From an uncultured Aliiroseovarius sp. (GTDB lineage Bacteria; Pseudomonadota; Alphaproteobacteria; Rhodobacterales; Rhodobacteraceae): 18,944 nucleotides of DNA. Where the stretch lies: positions 1 through 18,944 of the forward strand of contig CALJDH010000298.1 of NCBI GenBank assembly GCA_938023895.1. The letters are read 5' to 3'. Each line of letters opens with the position of its first letter. Position 1 is the stretch's first letter. Positions 1 to 5,732 of this stretch are shown piece after piece. The notes under the pieces are model-generated. The model made no database searches and was not told the origin of the DNA. It saw only the letters and a list, made by a program, of their open reading frames with translations. The position numbers and the translations under genes are program-made.

Positions 1-489
1 GTTGCCCTGATGATCATTGTCGCCTTGGTCATGGGCTCTAATGTCCTTGCGGCCTTGCCGAACGATCACCCCGACAAAATGTTCAGCCTGCGTGGCCATA
101 TGTCGATCGGGATTATTGTCGGCATTCTGATGATTGCACGCCTGATCACACGCCTGCGCAGCACAAACCCGCCGAAAGCCGATACCGGCAATAGCTTCCT
201 GAACTTTGCCGGCGGAGCCGCGCATTGGGTGCTCTACATCCTCATCTTCCTGATGGTTGCAAGTGGCATCGGCATTTCAATGGGCGCTGGCTTGCCCGAT
301 ATCGTATTCTTCGGATCCGGCGCGCCCTTGCCAGAAAGCTTTGATGATCTTGCCCCACGCGCGGCCCATGGCGTCATTTCGAAGCTTCTGGCGCTAACCA
401 TTTTGGCCCACATCGCGGGTTGGGCCTATCACCAATTCAAACTGAAGGATGGGTTGTTCAGTCGGATGTGGTTCGGTTCGCGCAGTTAA
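1..489 (+). CDS. Cytochrome b561 family protein, 5'-truncated by window edge
   Basis: The reading frame is open from base 1, so the start codon lies outside the window; 162 residues are visible and perhaps 15-25 are missing relative to the usual 175-185 residues. The protein is a hydrophobic four-helix bundle: the end of helix 1 (residues 1-15), helix 2 with RGHMS, helix 3 with AAHW and helix 4 with AAHG and LAHIAGWAYHQF. These regularly placed histidines fit the two b-type haem sites of the bacterial inner-membrane cytochrome b561 family, which passes electrons between quinol and periplasmic or membrane acceptors. The short cytoplasmic C-terminus (KDGLFSRMWFGSRS) after HQFKLKDG is also typical of the family. 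The physiological partner cannot be told from the sequence. A strong terminator follows directly. Confidence 0.82.
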   Translation, partial: VALMIIVALVMGSNVLAALPNDHPDKMFSLRGHMSIGIIVGILMIARLITRLRSTNPPKADTGNSFLNFAGGAAHWVLYILIFLMVASGIGISMGAGLPDIVFFGSGAPLPESFDDLAPRAAHGVISKLLALTILAHIAGWAYHQFKLKDGLFSRMWFGSRS

Positions 490-510
490 TTCAGCTTCAA
501 CCACGTAGAA

Positions 511-537
511 AAGCCGCCAGATTAGGCGGCTTTTTTT
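511..537 (+). terminator. Intrinsic terminator after cytochrome b561 gene
   Basis: An 8-bp stem (AAGCCGCC at 511-518 pairing with GGCGGCTT at 525-532) with a 6-base loop runs into a T7 tract at 531-537. It sits 22 bases after the stop codon and ends the cytochrome transcript. Confidence 0.9.
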
Positions 538-588
538 GCTTATTATCAATATGATATTCAAATAATGTAAAATACTTTCACATTTCTC

Positions 589-616
589 CTTGAACCCGAC
601 CACAAACACCCCACAT
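589..616 (+). promoter_or_regulatory. Sigma-32 (RpoH)-type heat-shock promoter
   Basis: CTTGAA at 589-594, preceded by TTTCTC, is followed after 14 bases by CCCCACAT at 609-616. This closely matches the RpoH consensus (CTTGAA, 13-17 bases, CCCCATNT). The expected transcription start is near 623-626, leaving a leader of about 50 bases before the DUF2852 gene. The upstream 541-586 segment is very AT-rich and includes the inverted repeat TATCA-ATA-TGATA (544-556). The match is seen directly; function as an RpoH promoter is inferred. Confidence 0.6.
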
Positions 617-623
617 CTTAGTC

Positions 624-642
624 ATGTGAAAGACATTCACAT
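624..642 (+). promoter_or_regulatory. Perfect inverted repeat in DUF2852 leader
   Basis: ATGTGAA (624-630), a 5-base spacer, then TTCACAT (636-642). The same half site TTCACAT occurs again at 577-583, upstream of the promoter. It lies at the predicted transcription start, so it could be an operator or a small 5' hairpin. The TGTGA/TCACA spacing is 7 bases, not the 6 of a canonical CRP site. Confidence 0.35.
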
Positions 643-673
643 TCAATACATAGTCAGCACGATGGAGACCCTA

Positions 674-1195
674 ATGAACACCGCCGCCCACACGACCCAC
701 TACGAAACCACCCCCCGTGGCTGGTTCTCTCGCGCCGAGGCGTGGCTGGACGCACGTGGCAAAGGCGCTTGGATCGCCGCCATGGTCGTCAGCTTCATCC
801 TCTTCTGGCCCGTCGGCTTGGCCCTTCTTGCATATATGATCTGGAGCAAGCGCATGTTTTCAAAATCCTGTTCGCACCGCCGTCACCATGACAGCCAGAC
901 TTGGCAGGACCGTCACATGTCGCACCGCCACGGTTTCGCAAGCTCGGGCAACACCGCGTTTGACGCCTATAAGGCCGACACGCTGCGCCGCCTGATGAGC
1001 GAACAGGAAGCCTTTGAAGCCTTCCTTGAGCGTCTGCGTGCCGCGAAGGACAAGTCGGAGTTCGACCAGTTCATGGACGAACGCGCCGAGGCTGCTCGCA
1101 ATTCGCATATCGACGAGCACGATATGGACGAGGACATCGAAGATGCGACGGATGACGTCGAAATCCTGGATGAACCCAAGCGTAAAAAGAAGTAA
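674..1195 (+). CDS. DUF2852 family membrane protein
   Basis: The start at 674 is chosen because GGAG lies 6 bases upstream; an in-frame ATG at 662 and a TTG at 590 have no such site, and the TTG would fall inside the promoter. The 173-residue protein has a hydrophilic N-terminus, the conserved ARGKGAWIAAMVVSFILFWP region and one membrane segment at about residues 31-56 ending in MIWSKRMF. A histidine-rich stretch follows (about 65-88, CSHRRHH and RHMSHRHG), then a charged helical region and an acidic tail (DEHDMDEDIED) that ends in KRKKK. DUF2852 is an alphaproteobacterial family of unknown function. The sigma-32-like promoter just upstream suggests stress induction. The histidine cluster might bind metal, but nothing proves it. 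Confidence 0.85.
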   Translation: MNTAAHTTHYETTPRGWFSRAEAWLDARGKGAWIAAMVVSFILFWPVGLALLAYMIWSKRMFSKSCSHRRHHDSQTWQDRHMSHRHGFASSGNTAFDAYKADTLRRLMSEQEAFEAFLERLRAAKDKSEFDQFMDERAEAARNSHIDEHDMDEDIEDATDDVEILDEPKRKKK

Positions 1196-1219
1196 AATAG
1201 GCAAGAGTTCGCCTTACCC

Positions 1220-1246
1220 CCCGGCCCTTCTCAAGGGCCGGGTTCT
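1220..1246 (+). terminator. Strong hairpin between DUF2852 and RDD genes
   Basis: A perfect 10-bp GC-rich stem (CCCGGCCCTT 1220-1229 with AAGGGCCGGG 1233-1242) around a 3-base loop. Only two T residues follow directly, so it may be a weak terminator or an mRNA 3'-end stabiliser rather than a full stop before the RDD gene. Confidence 0.55.
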
Positions 1247-1276
1247 GCATGACCCAAGAAAGACGCATCTACCGAA

Positions 1277-1762
1277 ATGACCCATTCTTATGATCCTCGC
1301 GGCAATGCCAACGGCGCAGGCCTTTGGGGCTTGCCGGACCCGGACACTCAGCCCGAGTTCTATCAGGACGTGACGCTAAAGCGCCTGCTGGCGTGGTTCA
1401 TCGACGTGGCGCTGATCGTCGCCATCTGCTTTGTCATCGGGTTGTTGACCTTCGGCATCGGTTTTTTCCTGTGGGGCCTGGTTTATTTGGCGGTTGGCTT
1501 TATCTACCGCACCACCGCCCTCACCAACAAATCCGCGACCCTCGGGATGCGCCTGACCGCGATCGAGCTGCGCCGCCATGACGGACAGCGCTTTGACCGC
1601 CAGACAGCGGCCCTTCACACGCTGGGCTATTACCTGTCGATGTCGACCGCTGTTTTGCAGATGATCTCGATCGTGATGATGTTCACCACCGCGCGCGGTC
1701 AAGGTCTTGGCGACATGGTGCTGGGCACCGCCGCCATCAACCGCGCCGCCGAGCGTCGTTAA
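1277..1762 (+). CDS. RDD family membrane protein
   Basis: 161 residues. A proline- and glycine-rich N-terminus leads to VTLKRLLAWFIDVALIVA (about 33-50), which carries the Arg and Asp that name the RDD family. Two further hydrophobic segments follow (about 52-75 and 113-136), with the typical central motif KSATLGMRLTAIELRRHDGQ between them and GQGLGDMVLGTAAI near the end. RDD proteins are small polytopic inner-membrane proteins; some are ion transporters, most are uncharacterised. The ribosome-binding site is weak (AAGAAAG about 13 bases upstream), so the start is less certain than the gene. It lies 81 bases after the DUF2852 gene and is followed by a hairpin; it may share the DUF2852 transcript if the 1220 hairpin leaks. 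Confidence 0.85.
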   Translation: MTHSYDPRGNANGAGLWGLPDPDTQPEFYQDVTLKRLLAWFIDVALIVAICFVIGLLTFGIGFFLWGLVYLAVGFIYRTTALTNKSATLGMRLTAIELRRHDGQRFDRQTAALHTLGYYLSMSTAVLQMISIVMMFTTARGQGLGDMVLGTAAINRAAERR

Positions 1763-1769
1763 GCAAACA

Positions 1770-1806
1770 AAGCCCCCGTTTACCCTGACGGATAACGGGG
1801 GCTTGC
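1770..1806 (+). terminator. Hairpin after RDD gene
   Basis: AAGCCCCCGTT (1770-1780) pairs perfectly over 11 bp with AACGGGGGCTT (1794-1804). The T tract is minimal, so efficiency is uncertain, but placement 7 bases after the stop codon fits a terminator. Confidence 0.6.
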
Positions 1807-1862
1807 CCGAAACCGCATGGTCGCGTTAGGCTCGTTCCGATTTGACATGATTACGAGAGACC

Positions 1863-2720
1863 ATGCGCCACACACTTCCGCTTGCCCCTCAGTTCTATGT
1901 GACTGCTCCACAGGAATGCCCCTATTTGGATGGGCGCATGGAGCGCAAGTTGTTCACGGCGCTTCAGGGTGAGCATGCGGAGACACTGAACGACACCCTG
2001 TCCAAGCAGGGGTTTCGTCGGTCGCAAAACGTACTCTATCGTCCGTCCTGCGCCGAGTGCTCGGCCTGTTTGTCTGCCCGGATCCGGGTTGCTGATTTCA
2101 AACCCAGCAAAAGCCAACGCCGCACCGCCAAGCGCAACGCGATGCTTGAACGCCGCGCCCGTGCGCCCTGGGCCAGCGAAGACCAATACGAGCTGTTCCG
2201 CCGCTATCTGGACACGCGCCACGCCGAGGGCGGCATGGCGGATATGGACGTGTTCGAGTTTGCCGCGATGATCGAGGAAACCCCGATTAAAAGTCGCGTG
2301 ATTGAATATGCCGAGCGTGGCCCGGATCAGCGTCCGGGCGATGACGCCACCGGTCCCCTGCGTGCAGTCTGTTTGACCGACGTGCTCGAAGACGGGTTGT
2401 CGATGGTCTATTCCTTCTACGACCCCGACTGGCACCGCAAATCCCTCGGCACCTATATGATCCTTGATCATATTGACATCGCACACGAGGCGGGCTTGCC
2501 TTACGTCTATCTGGGCTATTGGGTGCCGGGAAGCCCGAAGATGGACTACAAGGCCACATTCTCGTCCATCGAGATCTATCGCGACAACCATTGGACCCCG
2601 CTGATCACGGACGAGGATTACTCGGCCGAGTTGCACCCCCTGTCCACTGATCCCATCGCAGAACAGGTCGCCAGCATTACCCTGCCGGACACCGCCAGCA
2701 AGGTGCATCGCGACGCCTGA
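1863..2720 (+). CDS. bpt: Aspartate/glutamate leucyltransferase
   Basis: 285 residues, the normal length for the bacterial arginyl-tRNA-protein transferase (ATE) homologue Bpt. It moves leucine from Leu-tRNA to proteins beginning with Asp or Glu, marking them for ClpS-ClpAP degradation (N-degron pathway) in the cytosol. Visible hallmarks: N-terminal [14 protein letters not shown], the [19 protein letters not shown] block with its cysteines (about 59-77), FKPSKSQRR, and the C-terminal acetyltransferase-like region with [39 protein letters not shown] and the final LTD-type segment. GAGAG lies about 4 bases before the ATG. It appears to be a single-gene unit between hairpins and the ilv leader. 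Confidence 0.93.
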   Translation: MRHTLPLAPQFYVTAPQECPYLDGRMERKLFTALQGEHAETLNDTLSKQGFRRSQNVLYRPSCAECSACLSARIRVADFKPSKSQRRTAKRNAMLERRARAPWASEDQYELFRRYLDTRHAEGGMADMDVFEFAAMIEETPIKSRVIEYAERGPDQRPGDDATGPLRAVCLTDVLEDGLSMVYSFYDPDWHRKSLGTYMILDHIDIAHEAGLPYVYLGYWVPGSPKMDYKATFSSIEIYRDNHWTPLITDEDYSAELHPLSTDPIAEQVASITLPDTASKVHRDA

Positions 2721-2892
2721 TTGGGTGCCAAAGCTTGGTGATTTGCTGCAACTGCACGGTTTCCCGCGGCAAAAACGGCAAAATCCCGTGCACACACAGC
2801 CTGAATTTCCAAAAATTGCGCCCACCCCACCTCGAGAAGACCGAAAATTACAAAAAATTCACCTCCGCGACATTTTCTACGCGCTTTCGCTG

Positions 2893-2919
2893 TTGACGCC
2901 CCCGTCCACCCCTCATAAT
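2893..2919 (+). promoter_or_regulatory. Candidate sigma-70 promoter of the ilv operon
   Basis: TTGACG (2893-2898) and CATAAT (2914-2919) with a 15-base spacer, shorter than the ideal 17. A start near 2926 would give a leader RNA of about 190 bases carrying the attenuator. No other good promoter is visible in the 2721-2984 stretch, which otherwise holds no gene; a small hairpin (TTGAAG/CTTCAA, 2934-2949) follows the promoter. Confidence 0.5.
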
Positions 2920-2984
2920 GTCCCGCGCACATGTTGAAGAAGCCTTCAAGGATCCCCTTGGGCAAGAGCACGGGAAATACTGCA

Positions 2985-3032
2985 ATGCGCAGCGTCCTAG
3001 TACTTGTTGGAAATTGGCGCATGGGCCGGTAA
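2985..3032 (+). CDS. ilv operon leader peptide (attenuator)
   Basis: A 15-codon frame reading MRSVLVLVGNWRMGR and stopping at TAA. The five consecutive regulatory codons GTC CTA GTA CTT GTT encode Val-Leu-Val-Leu-Val; CTA and GTA are unusual codons in this GC-rich sequence. GGGA lies 9 bases upstream of the ATG. The frame ends just before the antiterminator loop, and the ribosome at the stop codon would cover segment 3016-3025. This is the arrangement of leader peptides such as E. coli IvbL, where scarcity of Val- or Leu-tRNA stalls the ribosome and lets the operon be read. There is no Ile codon, so isoleucine is not expected to be sensed. Confidence 0.85.
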   Translation: MRSVLVLVGNWRMGR

Positions 3033-3056
3033 CGGAACCATATTGGAACCCCATGC

Positions 3057-3083
3057 GCCCCCGAGATGATCGGGGGCTTTTTT
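3057..3083 (+). terminator. Attenuator terminator before ilvI
   Basis: GCCCCCGA (3057-3064) and TCGGGGGC (3070-3077) form a perfect 8-bp stem with a 5-base loop followed by T6 (3078-3083). It lies only 30 bases before the ilvI start and between promoter and gene, so it is a conditional terminator. Confidence 0.92.
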
Positions 3084-3113
3084 GTGAGAAGCGCACGTGG
3101 AACGGAGAAGAAG

Positions 3114-4868
3114 ATGACACGTCAGATGACCGGAGCGAAAATGGTAGTTCAAGCCCTGAAGGATCAGGGTGTGGACACAGTATTCGGATATCCGGGGGGC
3201 GCCGTCCTACCCATTTATGACGAGATCTTTCAGCAGAATGACATTCGTCACATCCTTGTGCGTCACGAACAGGGTGCGGTTCACGCCGCCGAAGGCTATG
3301 CCCGCGCGACCGGCAAGCCGGGCGTTGTTCTGGTGACCTCGGGCCCCGGTGCTACAAACGCCGTGACCGGCCTGACCGATGCGCTACTGGACTCGATCCC
3401 GCTGGTTGTTCTGACCGGCCAGGTCCCGACCTTTATGATCGGCACCGATGGCTTCCAGGAAGCAGACACCGTGGGCATCACCCGCCCCTGCACCAAGCAT
3501 AACTGGCTGGTCAAAGAAACCGACAAGCTGTCGGAGACCATCCACCAGGCCTTCCACGTGGCGACCTCAGGCCGTCCGGGTCCGACGCTGATCGACATTC
3601 CGAAAGACGTGCAGTTCGCCACAGGCAGCTACACCCCGCCCGCAAAAACGGAGACGGGTCACTATCAGCCGCAAATGCGTGGTGACATCGAGGCGATCAC
3701 CGAACTGGCCGAACTGATGGAGACGGCCGAGCGCCCGATCTTCTATACTGGTGGTGGCGTAATCAATTCGGGCCCTGCGGCCAGCCAGCTTCTGCGTGAA
3801 CTGGTCGACGCGACCGGCTTCCCGATCACCTCGACCCTGATGGGGCTGGGCGCCTACCCTGCCTCGGGCGAACAGTGGTTGGGTATGCTGGGGATGCACG
3901 GCCTGTATGAAGCCAACATGGCCATGCATGACTGTGACTTGATGATCTGCGTTGGCGCACGGTTTGATGACCGGATCACTGGCCGCCTTGACGCGTTCAG
4001 CCCGAACTCGAAAAAGGCGCATATCGACATCGATCCCAGCTCGATCAACAAAGTGGTCCATGTGGACCTGCCGATTGTTGGCGATGTGGGCCACGTGCTG
4101 GAAGACCTATTGAAGGTCTGGAAAGCGCGCGGACGCAAGACCAACAAGGACGGGCTGGGCAAATGGACGGATCAGATCGCTGAATGGAAAGAGCGTCGCT
4201 GCCTGTCTTATCGCAACACCGACAACGTCATCCAACCGCAATTCGCTCTGGAACGTCTTGAAGCGCTGACCAAGGACAAGGACCGCTATGTGGCCACCGA
4301 AGTGGGCCAGCACCAGATGTGGGCCGCGCAGTTCCTTGGATTTGAGGACCCGAACCGCTGGCTGACCTCGGGTGGTCTGGGCACGATGGGCTATGGCCTG
4401 CCGGCCTCGCTGGGCGCGCAGATCGCGCATCCCGATGCCTGCGTGATCAACGTCGCGGGTGACGCCTCGTGGCTGATGAACATGCAGGAAATGGGCACGG
4501 CAGTTCAGTTCCGCGCGCCGATCAAGCAGTTCATCCTGAACAACGAACGTCTGGGCATGGTGCGCCAGTGGCAAGAGCTACTGCACGGCGAGCGCTATTC
4601 GCACAGCTGGTCGGAAAGCCTGCCGGACTTCGTGAAGCTGGCCGAGGCTTTCGGCTGTAAAGGCCGTCAGGTATCTGACCCAGCCGAGTTGGATGACGCC
4701 ATTCAGGAAATGCTGGACTATGACGGCCCGTTCATTCTGGACGTTCTGGTCGAGAAACACGCCAACTGCTTCCCGATGATCCCGTCGGGCGCACCGCATA
4801 ACGACATGCTGATGGGCGAGGCCGAGACGCAGGGCGTCATCGGTGCCGCTGGCGCAACACTGGTTTAA
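3114..4868 (+). CDS. ilvI: Acetolactate synthase, large (catalytic) subunit
   Basis: 584 residues. It catalyses the first common step of valine, leucine and isoleucine synthesis: thiamine-diphosphate-dependent condensation of two pyruvates, or pyruvate with 2-oxobutyrate. The start at 3114 follows GGAGAAGAAG; an in-frame ATG at 3066 lies inside the attenuator terminator and is rejected. Visible: the N-terminal TPP domain with [14 protein letters not shown] and the catalytic Glu of RHEQGA (Glu52), TSGPGATN, the FAD-binding middle domain (about 190-345, including [10 protein letters not shown]), and the C-terminal TPP domain with [16 protein letters not shown] and the metal-binding [11 protein letters not shown] near residue 450, then [16 protein letters not shown]. 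Thirteen bases separate it from ilvH, with which it forms the holoenzyme. Confidence 0.97.
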   Translation: MTRQMTGAKMVVQALKDQGVDTVFGYPGGAVLPIYDEIFQQNDIRHILVRHEQGAVHAAEGYARATGKPGVVLVTSGPGATNAVTGLTDALLDSIPLVVLTGQVPTFMIGTDGFQEADTVGITRPCTKHNWLVKETDKLSETIHQAFHVATSGRPGPTLIDIPKDVQFATGSYTPPAKTETGHYQPQMRGDIEAITELAELMETAERPIFYTGGGVINSGPAASQLLRELVDATGFPITSTLMGLGAYPASGEQWLGMLGMHGLYEANMAMHDCDLMICVGARFDDRITGRLDAFSPNSKKAHIDIDPSSINKVVHVDLPIVGDVGHVLEDLLKVWKARGRKTNKDGLGKWTDQIAEWKERRCLSYRNTDNVIQPQFALERLEALTKDKDRYVATEVGQHQMWAAQFLGFEDPNRWLTSGGLGTMGYGLPASLGAQIAHPDACVINVAGDASWLMNMQEMGTAVQFRAPIKQFILNNERLGMVRQWQELLHGERYSHSWSESLPDFVKLAEAFGCKGRQVSDPAELDDAIQEMLDYDGPFILDVLVEKHANCFPMIPSGAPHNDMLMGEAETQGVIGAAGATLV

Positions 4869-4881
4869 GGAGGGCCTCTAA

Positions 4882-5442
4882 ATGTCTGCATTAAAAATCA
4901 AAAAAGGCTCTTCGCGCAAGTCGGCCTATGACCTACGCGACCCGAACTCGGACATCATCGAGCGCCACACGCTGGCCTGTGTGGTGGACAACGAAGCGGG
5001 TGTTCTGGCGCGTGTGATCGGTCTGTTCTCGGGCCGTGGCTATAACATCGAAAGCCTGACCGTGGCCGAGGTTGATCACGAAGGCCACCTGTCGCGCATC
5101 ACCATCGTGACCACCGGCACGCCCGCCGTGATCGAACAGATCAAGGCGCAGCTGGGCCGCATCGTTCCTGTGCATGAAGTGCATGACCTGACGGTCGAAG
5201 GCCCAGCGGTCGAGCGTGAACTGGCGCTGCTGAAAGTCGAAGGCGCAGGTGACAAGCGCGTCGAAGCGCTGCGTCTGGCGGACATCTTCCGCGCCAACGT
5301 CGTGGACAGCACGCTGGACAGCTTCGTGTTCGAGATCACCGGCACAACCGAGAAGATCGACGCCTTTGCCGAACTGATGCGCCCGCTGGGTCTTTGCGAA
5401 GTGGCCCGAACGGGTGTCGCAGCCCTGCCCCGCGGCGTATAA
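4882..5442 (+). CDS. ilvH: Acetolactate synthase, small (regulatory) subunit
   Basis: 186 residues. It binds and activates IlvI and confers feedback inhibition by valine. The ACT domain begins at about residue 28 (RHTLACVVDNEAGVLARVIGLFSGRGYNIESLTV), and the C-terminal ACT-like domain starts near residue 105 (ERELALLKVE) and includes DIFRANVVD and VFEITGTTEKIDAF. A basic N-terminal extension of about 25 residues (KIKKGSSRKSAYDLRD) makes it longer than E. coli IlvH (163 residues). AAGGAGGG lies 7 bases upstream of the ATG, overlapping the end of ilvI's surroundings and indicating one operon under the attenuator. Confidence 0.96.
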   Translation: MSALKIKKGSSRKSAYDLRDPNSDIIERHTLACVVDNEAGVLARVIGLFSGRGYNIESLTVAEVDHEGHLSRITIVTTGTPAVIEQIKAQLGRIVPVHEVHDLTVEGPAVERELALLKVEGAGDKRVEALRLADIFRANVVDSTLDSFVFEITGTTEKIDAFAELMRPLGLCEVARTGVAALPRGV

Positions 5443-5464
5443 ACCAGAGCTCAGAACATACAAT

Positions 5465-5496
5465 CGCCCGGTTGCAGATGCGACCGGGCGTTTTTT
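5465..5496 (+). terminator. Terminator of the ilvIH operon
   Basis: CGCCCGGT (5465-5472) pairs with ACCGGGCG (5483-5490), extendable inwards by a wobble pair and GCA/TGC, followed by T6 at 5491-5496. Confidence 0.92.
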
Positions 5497-5532
5497 GTTG
5501 TCCATAAGTCTGCGCGTGACATTAAGCACCCA

Positions 5533-5564
5533 CAAAGAAAAGCGGGGTGCCCATCGGGCACCCC
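5533..5564 (-). terminator. Intrinsic terminator for nrdJ transcripts
   Basis: GGGGTGCCC (5544-5552) and GGGCACCCC (5556-5564) form a perfect 9-bp stem with a 3-base loop. Read on the minus strand it is followed by GCTTTTCTTT, the U-rich tract of a terminator. It lies about 170 bases beyond the nrdJ stop, facing the ilvH terminator. Confidence 0.8.
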
Positions 5565-5653
5565 AGTTTCACTGATAGAGCTCATCATTGGTACCGCTCA
5601 GATTGTTTGCCTGCGGCCCTATCTGTGTCGGGGGCAAGCGCACCTGCCCCATG

Positions 5654-5687
5654 TTAGGATGGCGGGCATCCCCCGCACCCACCCTAA
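5654..5687. repeat. Imperfect palindrome, possible REP-like element
   Basis: TTAGG (5654-5658) and CCTAA (5683-5687) enclose GGCGGG (5661-5666) and a C-rich right arm, giving a bulged inverted repeat between convergent ilvH and nrdJ. Only one copy is present here, so membership in a genomic repeat family is conjecture. Confidence 0.3.
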
Positions 5688-5693
5688 CCTTGC

Positions 5694-5723
5694 CCGGGCC
5701 GCCGCTTGGGACATGCGGCCCGG
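5694..5723 (-). other. Hairpin just after nrdJ stop
   Basis: CCGGGCCGC (5694-5702) pairs perfectly with GCGGCCCGG (5715-5723) around a 12-base loop, 10 bases beyond the nrdJ stop on the minus strand. No T tract follows, so it is more likely an mRNA 3'-end stabiliser or part of a composite terminator with the 5544-5564 hairpin. Confidence 0.45.
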
Positions 5724-5732
5724 ACGAAACCG

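Larger units (their letters stand above)
2985..3083 (+). promoter_or_regulatory. Ribosome-mediated transcription attenuator of ilvIH
   Basis: Four pairing segments are visible. Segment 1 (ATGCGC, 2985-2990) can pair with part of segment 2 (GCGCAT, 3018-3023). Segment 2 (GGCGCATGGG, 3016-3025) can instead pair perfectly over 10 bp with segment 3 (CCCATGCGCC, 3050-3059), an antiterminator. Segment 3 overlaps the left arm of the terminator (3057-3077). A ribosome stalled on the Val/Leu codons leaves segment 2 free, so 2:3 forms and transcription continues; a ribosome reaching the stop codon covers segment 2, so the terminator forms. The pairings are read directly; the mechanism follows the classical amino acid attenuation model. 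Confidence 0.85.

Noticed and set aside
624..642. CRP/FNR-type site
   Set aside because: TGTGA and TCACA are separated by 7 rather than 6 bases and no FNR TTGAT-N4-ATCAA match is present; kept only as an unassigned inverted repeat.
860..1280. Several overlapping frames around the DUF2852 gene on both strands
   Set aside because: Shadows of the DUF2852 frame without start signals or family features.
3066..3113. Upstream in-frame ATG for ilvI at 3066
   Set aside because: It lies in the loop of the attenuator terminator with no ribosome-binding site; 3114 has GGAGAAGAAG directly before it and gives the family N-terminus.
2725..3220. Frames at 2725-2937 and 2918-3220 upstream of ilvI
   Set aside because: Low-complexity translations crossing the promoter and attenuator; the short 2985-3032 leader explains the region better.
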